Shown here: positions 34,201 to 42,391 of the stretch, one piece after another | Numbering within the stretch: position 1 is the first letter of the stretch | Layout of the letters: every line of letters begins with the position of its first letter | NCBI GenBank assembly: GCA_016715645.1 | Contig: JADJZR010000020.1 | Coordinates: forward strand, 1-44,642 | DNA length: 44,642 nucleotides | DNA from: Elusimicrobiota bacterium | GTDB lineage: Bacteria; Elusimicrobiota; Elusimicrobia; FEN-1173 | Reading direction: 5' to 3' | Position numbers and translations under genes: made by a program | Notes under the pieces: model-generated | Told to the model about the DNA's origin: nothing | Databases searched by the model: none | Seen by the model: the letters and a program-made list of their open reading frames with translations, nothing else

Positions 34201-34932
34201 CCCATGGGGTTATCGATGGGGATGCTCGTTTTGGCATGGGACCAAAATTGGGTTGGCCTATTATCCAAATCTTTTAAAAAAAAGCCGGGAATCGAGTCCT
34301 CGACCCCAAGGCCGAATTCGCAGGCCGAATATATTAACACTCAATTAAATGAAGAACCCGCTCGCTTGGGGGTCAATGAATTGCAACAGAACGTTTGGAA
34401 TGCGGCTGTGCGGGAAGCACGCTCACAGGATCCAACAGCTGAATTGTGGGATGCCAAAGGGGCCCAAGGAACCCCTGTGGTGTTCGTGAGCCATTTTAGC
34501 GTTGGAACAGAGGAACAACGGGCAGGTCTTAGTGAATTAATTCGTAGGTTGAATCCTTTTATAATAACGGATGCGAACATGGAATTCTTAAGTTTTGACC
34601 CTGATCGCGTCTTCCGTGTGGGGCCGGAGGAATTCGCAATAATTAATTATGCGGAAGGCCGCCCTCTGGGATTGACAAGAGTTTCTTTAGCGGCCCTGAA
34701 AACGAAATTAAAATTAATCAATAAAAACGGAGGCAATAGGGGCCTTCGGTTCCATCAGTCGCTCGGCCTGCAACTGAGCATAGACGGTTTGGACGAAAAG
34801 GATGATTACATCACGGAAGCCGCGGCGGAGTCCCAAATGTTGAACGATCTCTTCCAGTGGGGCGTCCCAGTCCGCTTACTGAACTTCCCCGCCATCATCA
34901 ATGCCCTCCGTGTCCTCGCTCGCCATGCCTAA
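31300..34932 (+). CDS. Rest of the giant protein: TraB-like end, membrane segments and GH13-like barrel
   Basis: 1210 residues, in the same frame as the preceding ORF. The first ~140 residues finish the upstream domain (VSILVTGGFHSPGLTAQL, TYLSVFAQEKTPLDVLF, GEKLFLAHNP). Two hydrophobic stretches follow (~225-265 and ~285-310). Residues ~430-760 look like a GH13-type barrel: HGIKIKVDLVPWI (region I), VESVRVDMAHELG with the likely nucleophile Asp (region II), NFLMEAYGDD with the likely acid/base Glu (region III) and VVFPTNFDEWS. Another hydrophobic pair lies at ~945-990, and the C-terminal ~200 residues are a soluble domain of unknown type. The barrel region is more AT-rich than its flanks. 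GTG 31300 is listed as start only because the frame opens there; no ribosome binding site supports independent initiation. Possible envelope-glycan role (inference). Confidence 0.75.
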   Translation: MDFSLTPQEWKEYRSLTPKETALSSFENFYREADARDRAMAENLLKAIQDNKGARVSILVTGGFHSPGLTAQLTQAGATVIRVVPKIEKLETTQGSTYLSVFAQEKTPLDVLFSGEKLFLAHNPISPKVRSVDLPATVAAADGGNTGPIKAVFGSLIPTSVAERIRAMTEKIKKGFSELTIHFNEGWTYRVKANNVSGGALEIKREIRKQSLNPLKLLEEQFFVLRAAVVTMVIASAALIFNIPLLFPVAFVAGLFFLKKAEEPFLKFHPKVNAEILETSPENYYNFVRLGFWIFGGLTLLSLLYGLMGLPAFDVQRVAEIFFKHVFGYGLGYHALFNFISPIPAMAQISGKIPHVFKNTTAVVNLMDLGSYLEGNSVDYGDSIAKLEKLLPEYQKMGIKELYLTNGLFELSDMGKKVHTSPPETFRIFQSGNAYSIIGDKPYITKGTNILGTQLDDRHGSNFSVRDMRVLNPKIFRSETNEGRWVEFAAFVETARKHGIKIKVDLVPWISPDGITKENWEWANHHEIVMRRKKSLPPLTEDEIRKILQDNSGNSLIRWVEGDEEVWATVSNFGVGVDQVYPNWRHAGYQSYIQDSLKKMIDAGVESVRVDMAHELGDTQFEFWDKIINGAKDVAKGHGRDFNFLMEAYGDDWINKFLARFPEEKTYYVDPFHNVEKIAKGNPDGLTHLLASLEYALTKKGQLVVFPTNFDEWSLRDLKGPTHSFLALLLVYEWMGVPLMIDTRELMDEDGQNIPQAGGQDETEEKSKRFKHPFRSAVREGWEAFLNIFRHSPHRPFFEDMRDLLKAAEEIEFLDNTNKARFVALSVKKKSGDYEIRVLDFYPSWGEVSDFWVEVPKYFLAANPRFDKESENHWKWRLREKFATRDRASSRAVSLKMRTVKHNQDRWYRFPITFGEDKVGRLIIQRASRSVRLHDVSSILPILWKPLSAMFLVITGFVALGFSGAALPMGLSMGMLVLAWDQNWVGLLSKSFKKKPGIESSTPRPNSQAEYINTQLNEEPARLGVNELQQNVWNAAVREARSQDPTAELWDAKGAQGTPVVFVSHFSVGTEEQRAGLSELIRRLNPFIITDANMEFLSFDPDRVFRVGPEEFAIINYAEGRPLGLTRVSLAALKTKLKLINKNGGNRGLRFHQSLGLQLSIDGLDEKDDYITEAAAESQMLNDLFQWGVPVRLLNFPAIINALRVLARHA

Positions 34933-34956
34933 CCCAAATATCCTGTAAAAATTAAT

Positions 34957-34985
34957 TTGTCCTCAAGCTCAAAATTCGTTAAATT
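34957..34985 (+). promoter_or_regulatory. Predicted sigma70-type promoter for the 35-41 kb operon
   Basis: TTGTCC (34957-34962), a 17-bp spacer and TAAATT (34980-34985) in the AT-rich gap after the giant gene. The next ATG with a Shine-Dalgarno (AGGTGA) is at 35043. Confidence 0.45.
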
Positions 34986-35042
34986 GGTGTGCTATGGAAG
35001 TCGACCTCTCACTCGATCCGATCCCAACAAGGTGAACAACCG

Positions 35043-37076
35043 ATGATTCAATTCAAATGGCGATCAAAAAAACATTTTGCGGGGTTGTTTCTTGCCCTTT
35101 GTGGGGTGGCGGCGGGGGTGGGGGGGTATGACTTATTCAAAAAACCGGATGCCTCGGACAACGGGGAACCGATTGGTGCGTCCGCGGGCTATTCCCTCCG
35201 GTCGGATCAGGAAACGTATGGCCACGACGCGATGGTGGAATTGATTCTTCGTCCCGCTGGCGACGAAGCGCGGGAGGCTTTGCGAAAATCCACCTCTCCG
35301 GTCACCGGCTGGGTCGAACGGGACGGCCACCCGGTGGTCACCGTGGGTGAACTGGAAAAAATGCGCTTTGCTTTTAACAAGGAAACCGGCGACTGGCGAG
35401 CCCGTTGGCCGGTTCCCTGGAACGCGCTCGACGGCGATTACCAACTTCGATTGGCCACGGCGTCGTTGCCGGCTCAGGCGGAGGCGATTGAGACAGGATC
35501 ATTCCGTGTTACGTCCCGAACTTTCGAATCGGTTCCGGCGGGTTTTGGTGTTTTGACTTTGGAGGGATTGGGATCTCTTCAGCGGTTTGTGGGCCCCAAC
35601 GGCGGCGCGCCCCACGTGGGCGCAATGGCCGAATGGGCGGAATTTATCGGGGCCGACGCGGTCCTGATTCAGGGCGCCGAGTCCAGCGGCCATTCTAAAA
35701 AGTTGTCCTCTGAGTTTCCGTGGCAAATGCGGCCCTCCGAACCGGTCTCGGCGTTGGCCAAGGCTTGTCACGAGCGCGGGGTCAAGCTGGGGATTTATGT
35801 GCTTTCGTATATGGTGGGCGGCCCGGCTGAATTTTCGCCGGACTACGCCTATGGGTGGCACCACGAAAATGGAAAACCCATCCACGGCCTTGAACGGCCG
35901 GTCCGGCGGGGCATTTCGATCCGGGATGAAAAACGGCCCGCGGATATCGTTAAAGTTCTCGACCGCTGGAGCGCGGTGGACGGCGTGGACTTTTTAGGAC
36001 TGGACTACATTCGACCCGTCTTCGGCGGCAACGAATTGGTCGACGATTTTGTTAACGATATGCCGGGGGTTCAAAAACCCCAGGGGTACGACCAGTGGAG
36101 CAAAGAACAGCGCATGTCCTGGATCGCCCGGGGCCGATACATTGCTCCCACGCCGGCCCTGCGCAACGAACCCAAATTCAAAACCACGGACCAATGGTTT
36201 TGGTATCGGGCCCACCGCACGGCGGGCGTGGTCCGAAAAATTGTTGAAGGGTTTGGGAACAAAAAACCCCTGTGGGCCTTCACGTTGTCTTGGCAAAAGG
36301 GATGGGAACATGGCCAAGACCCGGCCATGATGCGGGACGCGGGCATCGACATGAACGGCATCATGCTCTACGAAGCCGACAACGCCCAATACAGCGGACT
36401 GCTTCGCCAGTGGAACGGCTACACCCGCGATGCCCCATTCAATTTGGTGGTGGGCAACACATTCGACTGGCGATTGCACCAGAGGACGCTCAATCCGTCT
36501 GGGCCGGAAGAAATGGTTCGGAGGACCCTGGCCGCGGTGGACCGGTTTCAAAACGGCCGGCCGGTTCGCGGAATTTTCATGCACGATTTGGCCCGGGGTT
36601 TGCGGGGGGTGTTGGGCCCCTATCCTCCCAAAGAATGGTTTTTGGCCGCGGGGAGCGCCATGACCCGGGTGCGCGAAATTCATGGCCGCGAACCGGTTCG
36701 CGTCTCTTTCACTGTCCCCTCCGAAGCCACACCGGGCGCGCCTCTGTCGGGATCGGTGGCGCTCTCACCTGGGACGGGTGACGGACCTGTGACGGTGCAG
36801 TTATTTTCTTCATCGGATGTGGAGTTGTCCGCCGCCGCTTTTGAGCTGACGCTCGAGGCGCCCCAAGCTGATTTTACGTTCCGCTGGAAACCCAACGATC
36901 GTTCCCCGGCCCGCGGCAACCGAGCCTTTGTAGCGGCGCGTTCGTTTCGCCCATCACGCCCCAAAGAAAAATGCGCTATCCACATGACGTACGTTCAAGG
37001 GCACAAGTCTTCACCCGCTGTGGCGGAATTATCGACCGACGCGAACCCAGCGCCGTCCCCGGACAATAAAAAATGA
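35043..37076 (+). CDS. Membrane-anchored TIM-barrel glycosidase-like protein
   Basis: 677 residues. The N-terminus has a basic start and one hydrophobic segment (KKHFAGLFLALCGVAAGVGG), a signal anchor. Residues ~40-165 are beta-rich. Residues ~175-530 look like a glycosidase-type (beta/alpha)8 barrel: AEWAEFIGADAVLIQGAESS, CHERGVKLGIYVLSYM, VDFLGLDYIRPVF with an Asp at a strand end, AGIDMNGIMLYEADNAQY, and RGIFMHDLARGLRG. The C-terminal ~130 residues resemble a beta-sandwich. This suits putative glycoside hydrolases of the GHL/DUF4015 kind, but I cannot fix a family or substrate. ATG 35043 has AGGTGA upstream; an earlier in-frame GTG at 34989 lacks one. The stop overlaps sppA by 4 bp. It may trim envelope polysaccharide. 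Confidence 0.65.
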   Translation: MIQFKWRSKKHFAGLFLALCGVAAGVGGYDLFKKPDASDNGEPIGASAGYSLRSDQETYGHDAMVELILRPAGDEAREALRKSTSPVTGWVERDGHPVVTVGELEKMRFAFNKETGDWRARWPVPWNALDGDYQLRLATASLPAQAEAIETGSFRVTSRTFESVPAGFGVLTLEGLGSLQRFVGPNGGAPHVGAMAEWAEFIGADAVLIQGAESSGHSKKLSSEFPWQMRPSEPVSALAKACHERGVKLGIYVLSYMVGGPAEFSPDYAYGWHHENGKPIHGLERPVRRGISIRDEKRPADIVKVLDRWSAVDGVDFLGLDYIRPVFGGNELVDDFVNDMPGVQKPQGYDQWSKEQRMSWIARGRYIAPTPALRNEPKFKTTDQWFWYRAHRTAGVVRKIVEGFGNKKPLWAFTLSWQKGWEHGQDPAMMRDAGIDMNGIMLYEADNAQYSGLLRQWNGYTRDAPFNLVVGNTFDWRLHQRTLNPSGPEEMVRRTLAAVDRFQNGRPVRGIFMHDLARGLRGVLGPYPPKEWFLAAGSAMTRVREIHGREPVRVSFTVPSEATPGAPLSGSVALSPGTGDGPVTVQLFSSSDVELSAAAFELTLEAPQADFTFRWKPNDRSPARGNRAFVAARSFRPSRPKEKCAIHMTYVQGHKSSPAVAELSTDANPAPSPDNKK

Positions 37077-38038
37077 CGACGCTGTCGGGCTACCGCTTGC
37101 GCGGATGGTTTTTTCTGATAGTTTACCTGGCGTTGTTGATGGTGGCTTTTTGGCGTGCCGGGGGGCTGGAAGGGCCGGTTTCAGGGGTGGGAAAAACGTC
37201 GTCGTCTCTGTCCTCCATCCGTCGGACCCCGGAAGACGGCGCCATCGCGGTCTTGGACATCCAAGGGCTGATCGCTCTGTCGGGGGGAGGGTTCGGTTCC
37301 TCGGGCGATGCGGACGGCGTTCTGCGGCGGTTGCGAGACCTTCGAGACAATAAAGAGGTCAAGGCCGTCATCTTGCGCATCAATTCTCCCGGTGGAACCG
37401 TGGCGTCGGTGCAGGAAATCCATGACGCGGTTATCCGTTTGCAAGCCACGGGCAAAAAAGTGGTCGCATCGTTTCAAGATGTGGCGGCTTCGGGCGGGTA
37501 CTACATCGCCGCGCCGGCCGATCGCATCGTGGCCAATCCAGGATCCATCGTGGGGTCGATCGGAGTCGTTTTTCACCTCATGAATTACGAGGATCTGGCC
37601 AAAAAAGTCGGTGTCCGATCGGACGTCATTAAGTCGGGGACTATGAAAGATATGGGTTCCCCCTTTCGGCCCCTCTCGGACAAAGAGCGGCGGGTGTTTG
37701 AAGGTTTGGTTCAAAGCGCTTACGGGCAATTTTTAACCGCGGTCTCCGAGGGACGAAACATTCCTCTCGGCAAGCTGTATGCGTTGGCCGACGGGCGTGT
37801 GTTTACGGGCGAACAGGCCCGGACGGAAGGGTTGGTGGACGTGTTGGGCGGGTTCGACCGGGCGGTGGACGAGGCCAAACAGTTGGCCGGCATTCATTCC
37901 GCCAAACCTCGATTGATCATCGACGACAATCCGTTTGGAAAAATTATTCAATTGTTGAAAGGCACGGTCGCGGGGCCCTGGGGCCATTTTTCCCGTTGGG
38001 CGCAACCCCGGGCTTCCTTAGAATATGTCTGGGAATAA
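37073..38038 (+). CDS. sppA: Signal peptide peptidase SppA
   Basis: A 321-residue protein of the short, single-domain SppA type. One N-terminal transmembrane helix (LRGWFFLIVYLALLMVAFWR) anchors it; the catalytic part faces the periplasm. The Ser-Lys dyad is visible: Ser in VAASGGYYIAAPADRIVANP and Lys in IKSGTMKDMGSPFRPLSD; AVILRINSPGGTVASVQEIH forms the substrate groove and VGSIGVVF a core strand. The enzyme digests signal peptides left in the membrane after secretion. ATG overlaps the glycosidase-like stop (ATGA), and the next membrane gene overlaps its 3' end by 14 bp. Confidence 0.95.
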   Translation: MTTLSGYRLRGWFFLIVYLALLMVAFWRAGGLEGPVSGVGKTSSSLSSIRRTPEDGAIAVLDIQGLIALSGGGFGSSGDADGVLRRLRDLRDNKEVKAVILRINSPGGTVASVQEIHDAVIRLQATGKKVVASFQDVAASGGYYIAAPADRIVANPGSIVGSIGVVFHLMNYEDLAKKVGVRSDVIKSGTMKDMGSPFRPLSDKERRVFEGLVQSAYGQFLTAVSEGRNIPLGKLYALADGRVFTGEQARTEGLVDVLGGFDRAVDEAKQLAGIHSAKPRLIIDDNPFGKIIQLLKGTVAGPWGHFSRWAQPRASLEYVWE

Positions 38039-38582
38039 CCCGCTCGCCTCCGCGGATCCCCTGGACCTGCTGGGTCGGCTGACATCGGATCCGATCCCCG
38101 CGCTCGAGCGAATTATTGAAAAACCTTACATCGGGTCCGGTTTTATTATTGTCGCGCTGACCGTTATGGGTCAGACGTTGACGGGGCCCTTAGGGTGGGA
38201 CAACGGCGTGAGCGGTCTTTTGAAGGAAGCCGCGGGCCATTTCGCGGGCCAACTGTTGAAATGGGCGGGGCCGGTGGTTCTGCTTCACTTTTTTTCGTTA
38301 ATGTCCGGTAAAAAGGGGTCCTTGGGCGCCTTTCTGGCGTTGACAGGATGGTCATTTGTTGTGTTTTGGCCTGCTTTAGCACTGCGTTTGTTTGCGGCCA
38401 ACGGGACGCCGTGGTCGTTTTTGATCACCCTGGCGCTCAACACCCTGTTCAATACACTCTTTTTTGTGATCGGGTGGTGGGGCCTTCAGAAAGTGTATGG
38501 TTGGTCGAAGGTTCAGTCGGTGTTCGTTCTCCTGGGATCGGCGGGCGTGTTGGGGCTGGTCCGATTCTTTTCAAAGGGATAA
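38025..38582 (+). CDS. Yip1-like multi-pass membrane protein
   Basis: 185 residues with about five hydrophobic segments (IGSGFIIVALTVMGQTLTG; LKWAGPVVLLHFFSLM; FLALTGWSFVVFWPALAL; LITLALNTLFNTLFFVIGWW; VFVLLGSAGVLGLVRFF). The N-terminal pattern (SDPIPALERIIEKPYIGSGF) is that of bacterial Yip1-domain proteins. Function unknown. It overlaps sppA by 14 bp. Confidence 0.7.
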   Translation: MSGNNPLASADPLDLLGRLTSDPIPALERIIEKPYIGSGFIIVALTVMGQTLTGPLGWDNGVSGLLKEAAGHFAGQLLKWAGPVVLLHFFSLMSGKKGSLGAFLALTGWSFVVFWPALALRLFAANGTPWSFLITLALNTLFNTLFFVIGWWGLQKVYGWSKVQSVFVLLGSAGVLGLVRFFSKG

Positions 38583-38599
38583 CAAAACCAACGGCTCCG

Positions 38600-38791
38600 A
38601 TGGACACCTCCGAAGACGACCTCTACGCTTATCAACGTGAAGAGCTGTTGGCCTTGCTGGAACGATTGTCTCGGTCCAACGAACCGCTGGTGGTGCATGG
38701 AATCCAGCGGATGACATCCGACGACGCGACCCGTCTGCGCCACAAAATCCGCCAAAAAAGTTTTTTTCCGACCGGGAAAAAAAAGTTCTGA
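38600..38791 (+). CDS. Small conserved-looking protein, probably frameshifted at an A-run
   Basis: The frame from ATG 38600 gives 63 residues (MDTSEDDLYAYQREELLALL, then ERLSRSNEPLVVHGIQRMTS and DDATRLRHKIRQKSFFPTGK) and ends in a lysine run. One extra A in the A6 run at 38755-38760 would instead give a more protein-like end (RQKKFFSDREKKVLNEAGFN, VQALFPNL) stopping at 38833-38835. There TGATG overlaps the start of the aminotransferase gene, as is usual in this operon. So the real product is probably ~79 residues and the frame is interrupted by an indel, or transcriptional slippage at A6GT7 restores it. No family recognised. Confidence 0.6.
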   Translation: MDTSEDDLYAYQREELLALLERLSRSNEPLVVHGIQRMTSDDATRLRHKIRQKSFFPTGKKKF

Positions 38792-38834
38792 ACGAAGCCG
38801 GGTTCAACGTTCAGGCTCTGTTCCCCAACTTGTG

Positions 38835-40004
38835 ATGGACCGGGGGGGCATGGAGCATATCCAATCGGTCTTGGCCGCCCATTTTGGGCGCCGGTATTGC
38901 GTGCTCACCAACCGGGGAACCACGGCGTTAACAGCCGCTCTGCATGGGCTGAACCGACCGGGGGCCCGGGCCCTGTTTCCGGCGGTGATGTGTTCGATCC
39001 CGGTTTTTTCAGCCGTGTTTGCCGGGTGGCGAACAGGTTTCGCCGACGTCAATTTGGATGACGCCAATTTTGATTTAAACGCGGTGGAACAGGAGCTTAA
39101 AAAGGGGGACGTGGGCGCGGTGATTCCCGTGCACATGTTTGGCAAACCCGACGACATGTCCGCGCTGGAAGCCTTGGGGCGGCGGTACGGAGCCGACGTG
39201 GTGGAAGACGTGGCTCTGTCCATGGGAAGCCGGCGGGACGGGAAACCCGCGGGATCTTTTGGCCGGATTTCGTGTCTTAGCTTCGTGCGTAAAATGTTAC
39301 CATTGGAAATGGGCGGAGCCGTGTTAACCGACGATCCGGACGTGGCGAGGCGGGCCCAAACGTTTGTGAACGCATTGCCGCCGGAAGTTCCCGCTCGCCG
39401 CGACGAAATATTGTCTGCCATGAAAGCTTTTCATTCGTTGACCGGGTATGTGGCCGCGGGGGGCTGGATCCGGCGGGAGTTGCTGGCCCCGTTTGAAAAT
39501 GAATTTCGGCGATTGTTGCTGGCGTCCTCCGGACCCAGGGACTGGTCCGGCTCGATTATCCTGGACGAATTGAAAAAGTTGCCCGACATTCTTCAGGCCC
39601 GTCGGGCCCGGGCGGAGGTCTACGAAAACGCTTTGGGCGAGGGGGGCGCGCTTGTTGCGCTGAATCGAACAGGGTCCAGCTTGTTTGCCTACCCGGTGCG
39701 CCTTCGGGGCCTGGCGGCGGAAGATTTTCTGGCATTTTCGGCAAATCAAGGGTATACTTTTAAGCGAATCGCGTATCCCGACATCCACGGGATCTTTGCG
39801 CCGGGGGGAACTTTCCCCAACGCCGAAACGGTGGAACGGGAGATGGTCGGCCTACCGTTGGACGATGATCAACCGGTGTCGGCTTTTTGGGAATACGCGG
39901 AAGATTTTCGCCGGGCAGTGGAGGGTTACGCGCAGGCCGCACCGACCCGGCGCCCCATGGATACGCGGGGGAAACTTGAACTAAGACTAGGGGGTGTCTC
40001 ATGA
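38835..40004 (+). CDS. DegT/DnrJ/EryC1-type PLP aminotransferase
   Basis: 389 residues of the aspartate-aminotransferase fold used on nucleotide-sugar keto groups. Seen: CVLTNRGTTALTAALHGLNR near the start (phosphate-binding loop), VIPVHMFGKPDDMSALEALG, GADVVEDVALSMGSR (Asp that contacts the PLP nitrogen) and CLSFVRKMLPLEMGGAVLTD, where Lys is the Schiff-base residue. Substrate cannot be told. It probably supplies an amino sugar for surface glycans, consistent with neighbours linked to the envelope. The ATG overlaps the presumed stop of the small gene upstream (TGATG), and the stop overlaps the lipoprotein start (ATGA). Confidence 0.85.
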   Translation: MDRGGMEHIQSVLAAHFGRRYCVLTNRGTTALTAALHGLNRPGARALFPAVMCSIPVFSAVFAGWRTGFADVNLDDANFDLNAVEQELKKGDVGAVIPVHMFGKPDDMSALEALGRRYGADVVEDVALSMGSRRDGKPAGSFGRISCLSFVRKMLPLEMGGAVLTDDPDVARRAQTFVNALPPEVPARRDEILSAMKAFHSLTGYVAAGGWIRRELLAPFENEFRRLLLASSGPRDWSGSIILDELKKLPDILQARRARAEVYENALGEGGALVALNRTGSSLFAYPVRLRGLAAEDFLAFSANQGYTFKRIAYPDIHGIFAPGGTFPNAETVEREMVGLPLDDDQPVSAFWEYAEDFRRAVEGYAQAAPTRRPMDTRGKLELRLGGVS

Positions 40005-40354
40005 AATCAGCGGATAAAGTTTGGACCATGGCGGTGGCGGTAAGTTTGTTGGGAGTAACGGCGTGCAAGAAAAAGACGGAGGGATCGGCAGGGGCCCAAA
40101 CGTCACCCACCCAAACGGCGGGGGGTGCTACTAACGAAGAGCGCGATTTGAATATGGAAGAAATCCAAAAAGAAATTCAAAAACAGCAAGACCGCTCGGT
40201 TGAAATGGCCCAACAACAGCAACGCATGGTCCAACAACAACTTCAAATGCAACAGGCCCAAAACCAGGCGTTGCAAAACGCCCAAACGGCCCAGCGCAAC
40301 TCCCAACAGGCGATTAACGCGGCCAACCAGGCTCGCCAGTCCCAGAAGAAGTAA
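40001..40354 (+). CDS. Gln-rich coiled-coil lipoprotein
   Basis: 117 residues. A signal peptide ends in a lipobox, LLGVTAC, so Cys22 should be lipidated. After a Ser/Thr/Gly linker, residues ~48-117 are a Gln-, Asn- and Ala-rich helix (MEEIQKEIQKQQDRSVEMAQ, QQQRMVQQQLQMQQAQNQAL), likely a coiled coil extending into the periplasm. Function unknown; size and layout recall small envelope-spacer lipoproteins. ATG overlaps the aminotransferase stop. Confidence 0.75.
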   Translation: MKSADKVWTMAVAVSLLGVTACKKKTEGSAGAQTSPTQTAGGATNEERDLNMEEIQKEIQKQQDRSVEMAQQQQRMVQQQLQMQQAQNQALQNAQTAQRNSQQAINAANQARQSQKK

Positions 40355-40384
40355 TTTTTCAGGAGGAGCCACCCGATATGGAGA

Positions 40385-40924
40385 ATGAAACAGAAAATTC
40401 GACAGCCAAAACTCGTGACGTTGGTGGGATACTTTGCCACGCCCTTTGCGTTGTTTTTGGGGTGCATGGCGGTGGCGTTCACCAACAGCGAGGGGTGGGA
40501 GAAAACATTGTCCCTGGGTCTGCTGGGTTTTGCGGCCTTTTTTAACAGCGTGTTTCCGCGTTTTTTGCGCCAACAATCAGTGACGGAGAAAGGCAAAAAC
40601 GTTAAGTTTCGCCTTTACATGAACTTGCTGGTGAACAGCGCCGTGGTCTACTTGCTGGGCGCGGAGTTTCGTCCGCTCTGGATGTTGTTGGCGTTGACGC
40701 CCATCGCCACGGCGATCTACGGCAATCGGGCCCGCACGTTGTTCAACGCCGTGACCGCGTCGGTGCTGTTGGTGGGAATCCAGATTTTGCGCGGGGGGGC
40801 CAGCGCCACGGATTGGGCCCAACTGGCGGTGGAAATCGCGTTCATCGTTTTGATCAGTTTGTTGGTTAACGGAGTTTCAGCGATGGCGGCGCATCCCGAA
40901 AAATCCGTGCAATTTCCACGTTAG
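40385..40924 (+). CDS. Four-helix integral membrane protein
   Basis: 179 residues with hydrophobic segments around LVTLVGYFATPFALFLGCMA, TLSLGLLGFAAFFNSVF, LLVNSAVVYLLGAEFRPLWM and LAVEIAFIVLISLLVNGVSA, and a basic N-terminus. No family recognised. AGGAGG lies at 40361-40366, rather far (18 nt) from this ATG; another ATG at 40378 is in a different frame that lacks hydrophobic segments, so I keep 40385. Confidence 0.65.
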   Translation: MKQKIRQPKLVTLVGYFATPFALFLGCMAVAFTNSEGWEKTLSLGLLGFAAFFNSVFPRFLRQQSVTEKGKNVKFRLYMNLLVNSAVVYLLGAEFRPLWMLLALTPIATAIYGNRARTLFNAVTASVLLVGIQILRGGASATDWAQLAVEIAFIVLISLLVNGVSAMAAHPEKSVQFPR

Positions 40925-40938
40925 GAATCCGTTACCCG

Positions 40939-42324
40939 GTGGACGGACCGCCCGGCGCCCAGCTGGATTTATTTCCCCAGCCGCAACAGAACAAGATCAC
41001 GCGCATCATTAAGCGTGACGGCCGGCTGGTGGCGTTCAACCAGCTCAAGATCACGAACGCCATTTATCGGGCGGCGGCCTCCTTGGGCGGGCGCGACCGG
41101 GACCGGGCCGCGGTCCTGTCCAACCAGGTGGTCGACCGGATCAACGCCTCGTTTCCTTACGGATCCACGCCGTCGGTGGAAGAAATCCAAGATTTTGTCG
41201 AAAAAGTTCTGGTCGACAACGGCCACGCAAAAACGGCGAAAGCGTTCATCCTGTACCGTCACGAACGAGCCCGCACCCGTGAACAAAAACCCGAAGTCAC
41301 CTCGGTTCAAGACAACATTCCCTACAAAGTGCTGTGGCGGGTACTGACCTGGAACGTGGACCACGGTTGTCACACGGTCGAGGCTCTGAACGAAACGCTC
41401 ACATCCGGCGGATGGAAAAAATTGATTCGAGACGCCGAGCGGGCCTATCACGACGAAATCCACCACGTGGCCGGCGTGATCACAAAACGGTTGCCGGACT
41501 TGCGCCTTGTGATTGTGGCGGGGCCGTCCAGTTCGGGGAAAACCACAACCACCACCAAAATCAGCGAACGGCTAAAAGAACGGGGCCACAGTTTCGTCTT
41601 GCTCAATTTGGACAACTATTTCAAAGACCTTATCCACCAACCCAAAGACGAATACGGCGACTACGATTTTGAAATGCCCGCGGCGTTGGACTTGGACTTG
41701 ATCAATGAACATTTGGGAAGCTTGTTGGATGGAAAACCGATCCAGATGCCCATATACAATTTTAAAACGGGCGCCCGGGAAAAAGAAACCCGTCCGTTTC
41801 GTCTTAAAGACAAAGAAATTTTATTGATCGACAGTTTGCATGGGCTTTATGACGGCATGACGCGCAGCATCGCGCCCGAGAACACGTTTCGTTTTTACAT
41901 TGAGGCCCTCTGCCAGATCAAAGACGGTGACGGGGAATTTGTGCGCTGGGCGGATTTGCGTTTGATGCGGCGGATGGTTCGCGACAGTTGGCACCGCAGT
42001 TACGACCCGGCGATGACCGTGGGCCACTGGCATTACGTTCGAAAAAGCGAACTGCGTTACATCGTGCCCTACATTCAGTCGGTGGATTACATTTTCAACG
42101 GGTCGCTTCCCTACGAATTGCCGTATTACCGGTCGCGTTTGTTGCCGATGCTTCCGGAGATTGCGGCCCGTTACAGCGGCGACCCTAAAAAAGTCGACGC
42201 CCACCAGCGGGCCCAACGGTTGGAACGGTTGTTGTCGTCGATCGCCTCCGGGGCTTCGGAGGAGGACGTGCCGCCCAACTCCCTTTTTCGCGAGTTTATC
42301 GGCGGGGGCGTTTATCAATATTAA
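40939..42324 (+). CDS. ATP-cone domain fused to a uridine kinase/phosphoribulokinase-like domain
   Basis: 461 residues. Residues ~18-110 form an ATP-cone: ITRIIKRDGRLVAFNQLKIT, NAIYRAAASLGG, FVEKVLVDNGHAKTAKAFIL and YRHERARTRE. ATP-cones sense ATP/dATP, best known in ribonucleotide reductase and NrdR. Residues ~190-400 are a P-loop kinase of the uridine kinase/PRK family: Walker A VIVAGPSSSGKTTTTTKI, LNLDNYFKDLIHQPKDEYGD with the substrate-binding acids, YDFEMPAALDLDLINEHL, and ILLIDSLHGLYD. The middle ~80 residues link them. A nucleotide-regulated nucleoside kinase is the natural reading. The GTG start lies 14 bp after the previous stop; codon 2 onward (MDGPPGAQLDLF) is a polar lead. Confidence 0.85.
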   Translation: MDGPPGAQLDLFPQPQQNKITRIIKRDGRLVAFNQLKITNAIYRAAASLGGRDRDRAAVLSNQVVDRINASFPYGSTPSVEEIQDFVEKVLVDNGHAKTAKAFILYRHERARTREQKPEVTSVQDNIPYKVLWRVLTWNVDHGCHTVEALNETLTSGGWKKLIRDAERAYHDEIHHVAGVITKRLPDLRLVIVAGPSSSGKTTTTTKISERLKERGHSFVLLNLDNYFKDLIHQPKDEYGDYDFEMPAALDLDLINEHLGSLLDGKPIQMPIYNFKTGAREKETRPFRLKDKEILLIDSLHGLYDGMTRSIAPENTFRFYIEALCQIKDGDGEFVRWADLRLMRRMVRDSWHRSYDPAMTVGHWHYVRKSELRYIVPYIQSVDYIFNGSLPYELPYYRSRLLPMLPEIAARYSGDPKKVDAHQRAQRLERLLSSIASGASEEDVPPNSLFREFIGGGVYQY

Positions 42325-42391
42325 AGGGATGTTGTAGAATATCCCGGCCAACACCGCCCTCGGCGGTGAGCGATTCGAAGGGAGGAAACCC
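42325..42391 (+). promoter_or_regulatory. Promoter-like -10 and hairpin before the 42.4-kb gene
   Basis: TAGAAT at 42335-42340 resembles the -10 at 23834. CACCGCC-CTC-GGCGGTG (42353-42369) is a 7-bp stem in the leader with no T-run. GAAGGGAGG precedes the ATG at 42392. Confidence 0.4.
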
